From Microbacterium sp. (GTDB taxonomy: Bacteria; Actinomycetota; Actinomycetes; Actinomycetales; Microbacteriaceae): a stretch of DNA of 5,565 nt. Each line of letters opens with the position of its first letter. Positions within the stretch are counted from its first letter, which is position 1. The notes beneath the pieces are model-generated. The model had not been told where the DNA came from and ran no database searches. It saw nothing but the letters and a program-made list of their open reading frames with translations. The translations under genes were made by a program, and so were the position numbers. The stretch lies in contig NZ_QFPF01000135.1 of assembly GCF_003248605.1 (NCBI RefSeq), positions 1 through 5,565 of the forward strand, in the 5' to 3' direction. Below are positions 4,451 through 5,565 of this stretch, piece by piece.

Positions 4451-5565
4451 GGCGGGTTCCAGCGGTCGTCGCTACACGGCTCTCTCCTGAACGCTAGCGA
4501 AGAGGTCGTGGGGTGTCTTCCAGTCGAGCGTCTTACGGGGCCGCCGGTTGAGCTCGTCGCTGACCCGCTGGAGGTCCTCCGCGGTGTGGACGCGGAGGTT
4601 CGTGCCCTTCGGGAAGTAGTCGCGTAGGAGCCCGTTGGTGTTCTCGTTCGTGGGCCTCTGCCAGGGCTTCCCGGGGTCGCAGAAGAAGACCGGCATGCCG
4701 ACCGTTTCCGCAACGGTGTGGTGGTGGCTCATCTCGCTGCCTTGGTCCCACGTCAGCGACCGTCGCATCTCCGGCGGGAGTGCGCTGAACGTGGCGATGA
4801 GCTGATCGCGGATGGCGCCGGCTCGGGACTCGCCGTCAAGGTGGAGCAGGATCGTGTATCGGAAAGTGCGCTCGACGAGGGTGCCGATCGCGGACCGGTT
4901 GTAGGCGCCGACGATGCAATCCCCCTCCCAGTGGCCAGGCTCGAGCCGCTCCAACACCTCGGCTGGCCGCTGGTCGATCGGGGTGATCGGAACGATGAAC
5001 CGTGGTCGGCGCTGGTCACCGCGGCGGCGAGGACGCCGATGAGGCCGCCCCGTGCGCAGCACCGCGCGCGGATCCCGCGCGATCACGCGGGTCGGCGCGT
5101 AGAGCGCCTGGTAGATCGTCTCGACCGCGATCGGTGAATCGTGCTGCGTCGCGAGCTCGTGCGCGATCTGTTCGGGGCTCCAATGCTCGTCGAGATGCTT
5201 CTGCACCAGGACCCGGAGTGCGGCGTCGGTCTCGAGTCTTCGAGGCTTTGGTCGCGGGCGGCGAGTTCGCATGAGCGCGTGCGCGGTGAACGGGTGATAG
5301 ACGCCATCACTGGCACGGTTGCGCGTGAGCTCACGAGCGATCGTCGACACCGCCCGCCCCAGCTCCGTCGCGATCGTGCGCGCCGACTTCCCGGCCCGGT
5401 GACCGTCCGCGATGACGACTCGCTCGGCTTCACTCAGATACCGGTCGGACTCGGCCTTGCCCTGGTACCGACCGATGACAGGCTCGATGACCCGAGTGCC
5501 CGTGGACGTGACGACCGCGCCGCCGTTCTTCCACCAGTGCCCAGTCTTGCGATCGATCCCAAGAC
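4451..5565 (-). mobile_element. IS30-family insertion sequence (partial, runs off right edge)
   Basis: The element is defined by an IS30-family transposase with its downstream end toward the IS21 element. The left terminus is placed at about 4451 (GGCGGGTTCCAGCGGTCGTC), because IS21-like sequence ends just before it and IS30 ends usually lie close to the transposase stop. The opposite inverted repeat and any target duplication are outside the window, so this boundary is approximate. Confidence 0.7.
4472..5565 (-). CDS. IS30-family transposase (5' end beyond the window)
   Basis: Reading leftward, the frame is open from the right edge to a TAG at 4472-4474, giving 363 visible residues. A GTG at 5348-5350 should not be taken as the start. 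The 71 codons before it continue the protein, with RYLSEAERVVIADGHRAGKS and then ARTIATELGRAVSTIAREL, the helix-turn-helix of IS30 transposases. The first visible residues (LGIDRKTGHWWKNGG) resemble the earlier N-terminal DNA-binding segment, so probably only a short stretch is missing. The catalytic triad is intact: D in GHWEGDCIVG (codon 4919-4921), D in LTWDQGSEM (4745-4747), and E in RPTNENTNGLLRDYFPKG (4643-4645). The end, LNRRPRKTLDWKTPHDLF, is the family hallmark. No frameshift was seen, so it is probably active. IS30 transposases work as DDE recombinases through a circular intermediate. Confidence 0.94.
   Translation of the reverse strand, partial: LGIDRKTGHWWKNGGAVVTSTGTRVIEPVIGRYQGKAESDRYLSEAERVVIADGHRAGKSARTIATELGRAVSTIARELTRNRASDGVYHPFTAHALMRTRRPRPKPRRLETDAALRVLVQKHLDEHWSPEQIAHELATQHDSPIAVETIYQALYAPTRVIARDPRAVLRTGRPHRRPRRRGDQRRPRFIVPITPIDQRPAEVLERLEPGHWEGDCIVGAYNRSAIGTLVERTFRYTILLHLDGESRAGAIRDQLIATFSALPPEMRRSLTWDQGSEMSHHHTVAETVGMPVFFCDPGKPWQRPTNENTNGLLRDYFPKGTNLRVHTAEDLQRVSDELNRRPRKTLDWKTPHDLFASVQERAV

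Noticed and set aside
4718..5137. Plus-strand open frame opposite the IS30 transposase
   Set aside because: It is antisense to intact DDE motifs, and its composition is typical of a shadow frame.
4472..5350. IS30 transposase starting at GTG 5348-5350
   Set aside because: The upstream 71 codons are open and contain the first half of the helix-turn-helix region, so this GTG is an internal valine.

Overview
The window is GC-rich, and its codon usage and IS types fit an actinomycete (Actinomycetota, possibly Micrococcales). I cannot name a genus from this sequence. It reads as accessory DNA: the remains of an anti-phage defence locus, broken up and overlaid by three kinds of mobile DNA.

Left part (1-1514, minus strand). 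The first 188 bases hold the N-terminus of a large protein that runs off the left edge. Its opening resembles the DISARM helicase DrmA. Sixty bases upstream of its start, on the same strand, is a large serine recombinase (249-1514). The recombinase has an intact catalytic domain and zinc ribbon, but its usual C-terminal coiled-coil insertion appears to be missing.

Middle (about 1541-2152, plus strand). Back to back with the recombinase start is an orphan C-terminal fragment of a large DNA adenine methylase of the Eco57I/MmeI-like type, the kind that serves as DrmMI in class 1 DISARM. It has lost its catalytic N-terminus at the recombinase side. It has also lost its extreme C-terminus, where an IS21-family element begins and supplies the stop codon. 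The fragment points away from the drmA-like gene, so the locus has been inverted, captured in pieces or otherwise rearranged.

Right part (2150-5565). An IS21-family element carries the translationally coupled pair istA (DDE transposase) and istB (AAA+ helper) on the minus strand. The istA leader can fold into a long interrupted hairpin that hides both the Shine-Dalgarno sequence and the start codon. This layout would block translation from read-through transcripts. The far end of this IS appears cut off by an IS30-family element whose transposase (4472-5565, minus) runs out of the right edge with its DDE motifs intact.

The likely story is a DISARM-like locus hit by a site-specific recombinase and then by nested IS elements. 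A more speculative reading is that the inverted methylase fragment beside a recombinase is the remnant of an invertible (phase-variable) methylase cassette. No tRNA, rRNA or CRISPR array was seen.
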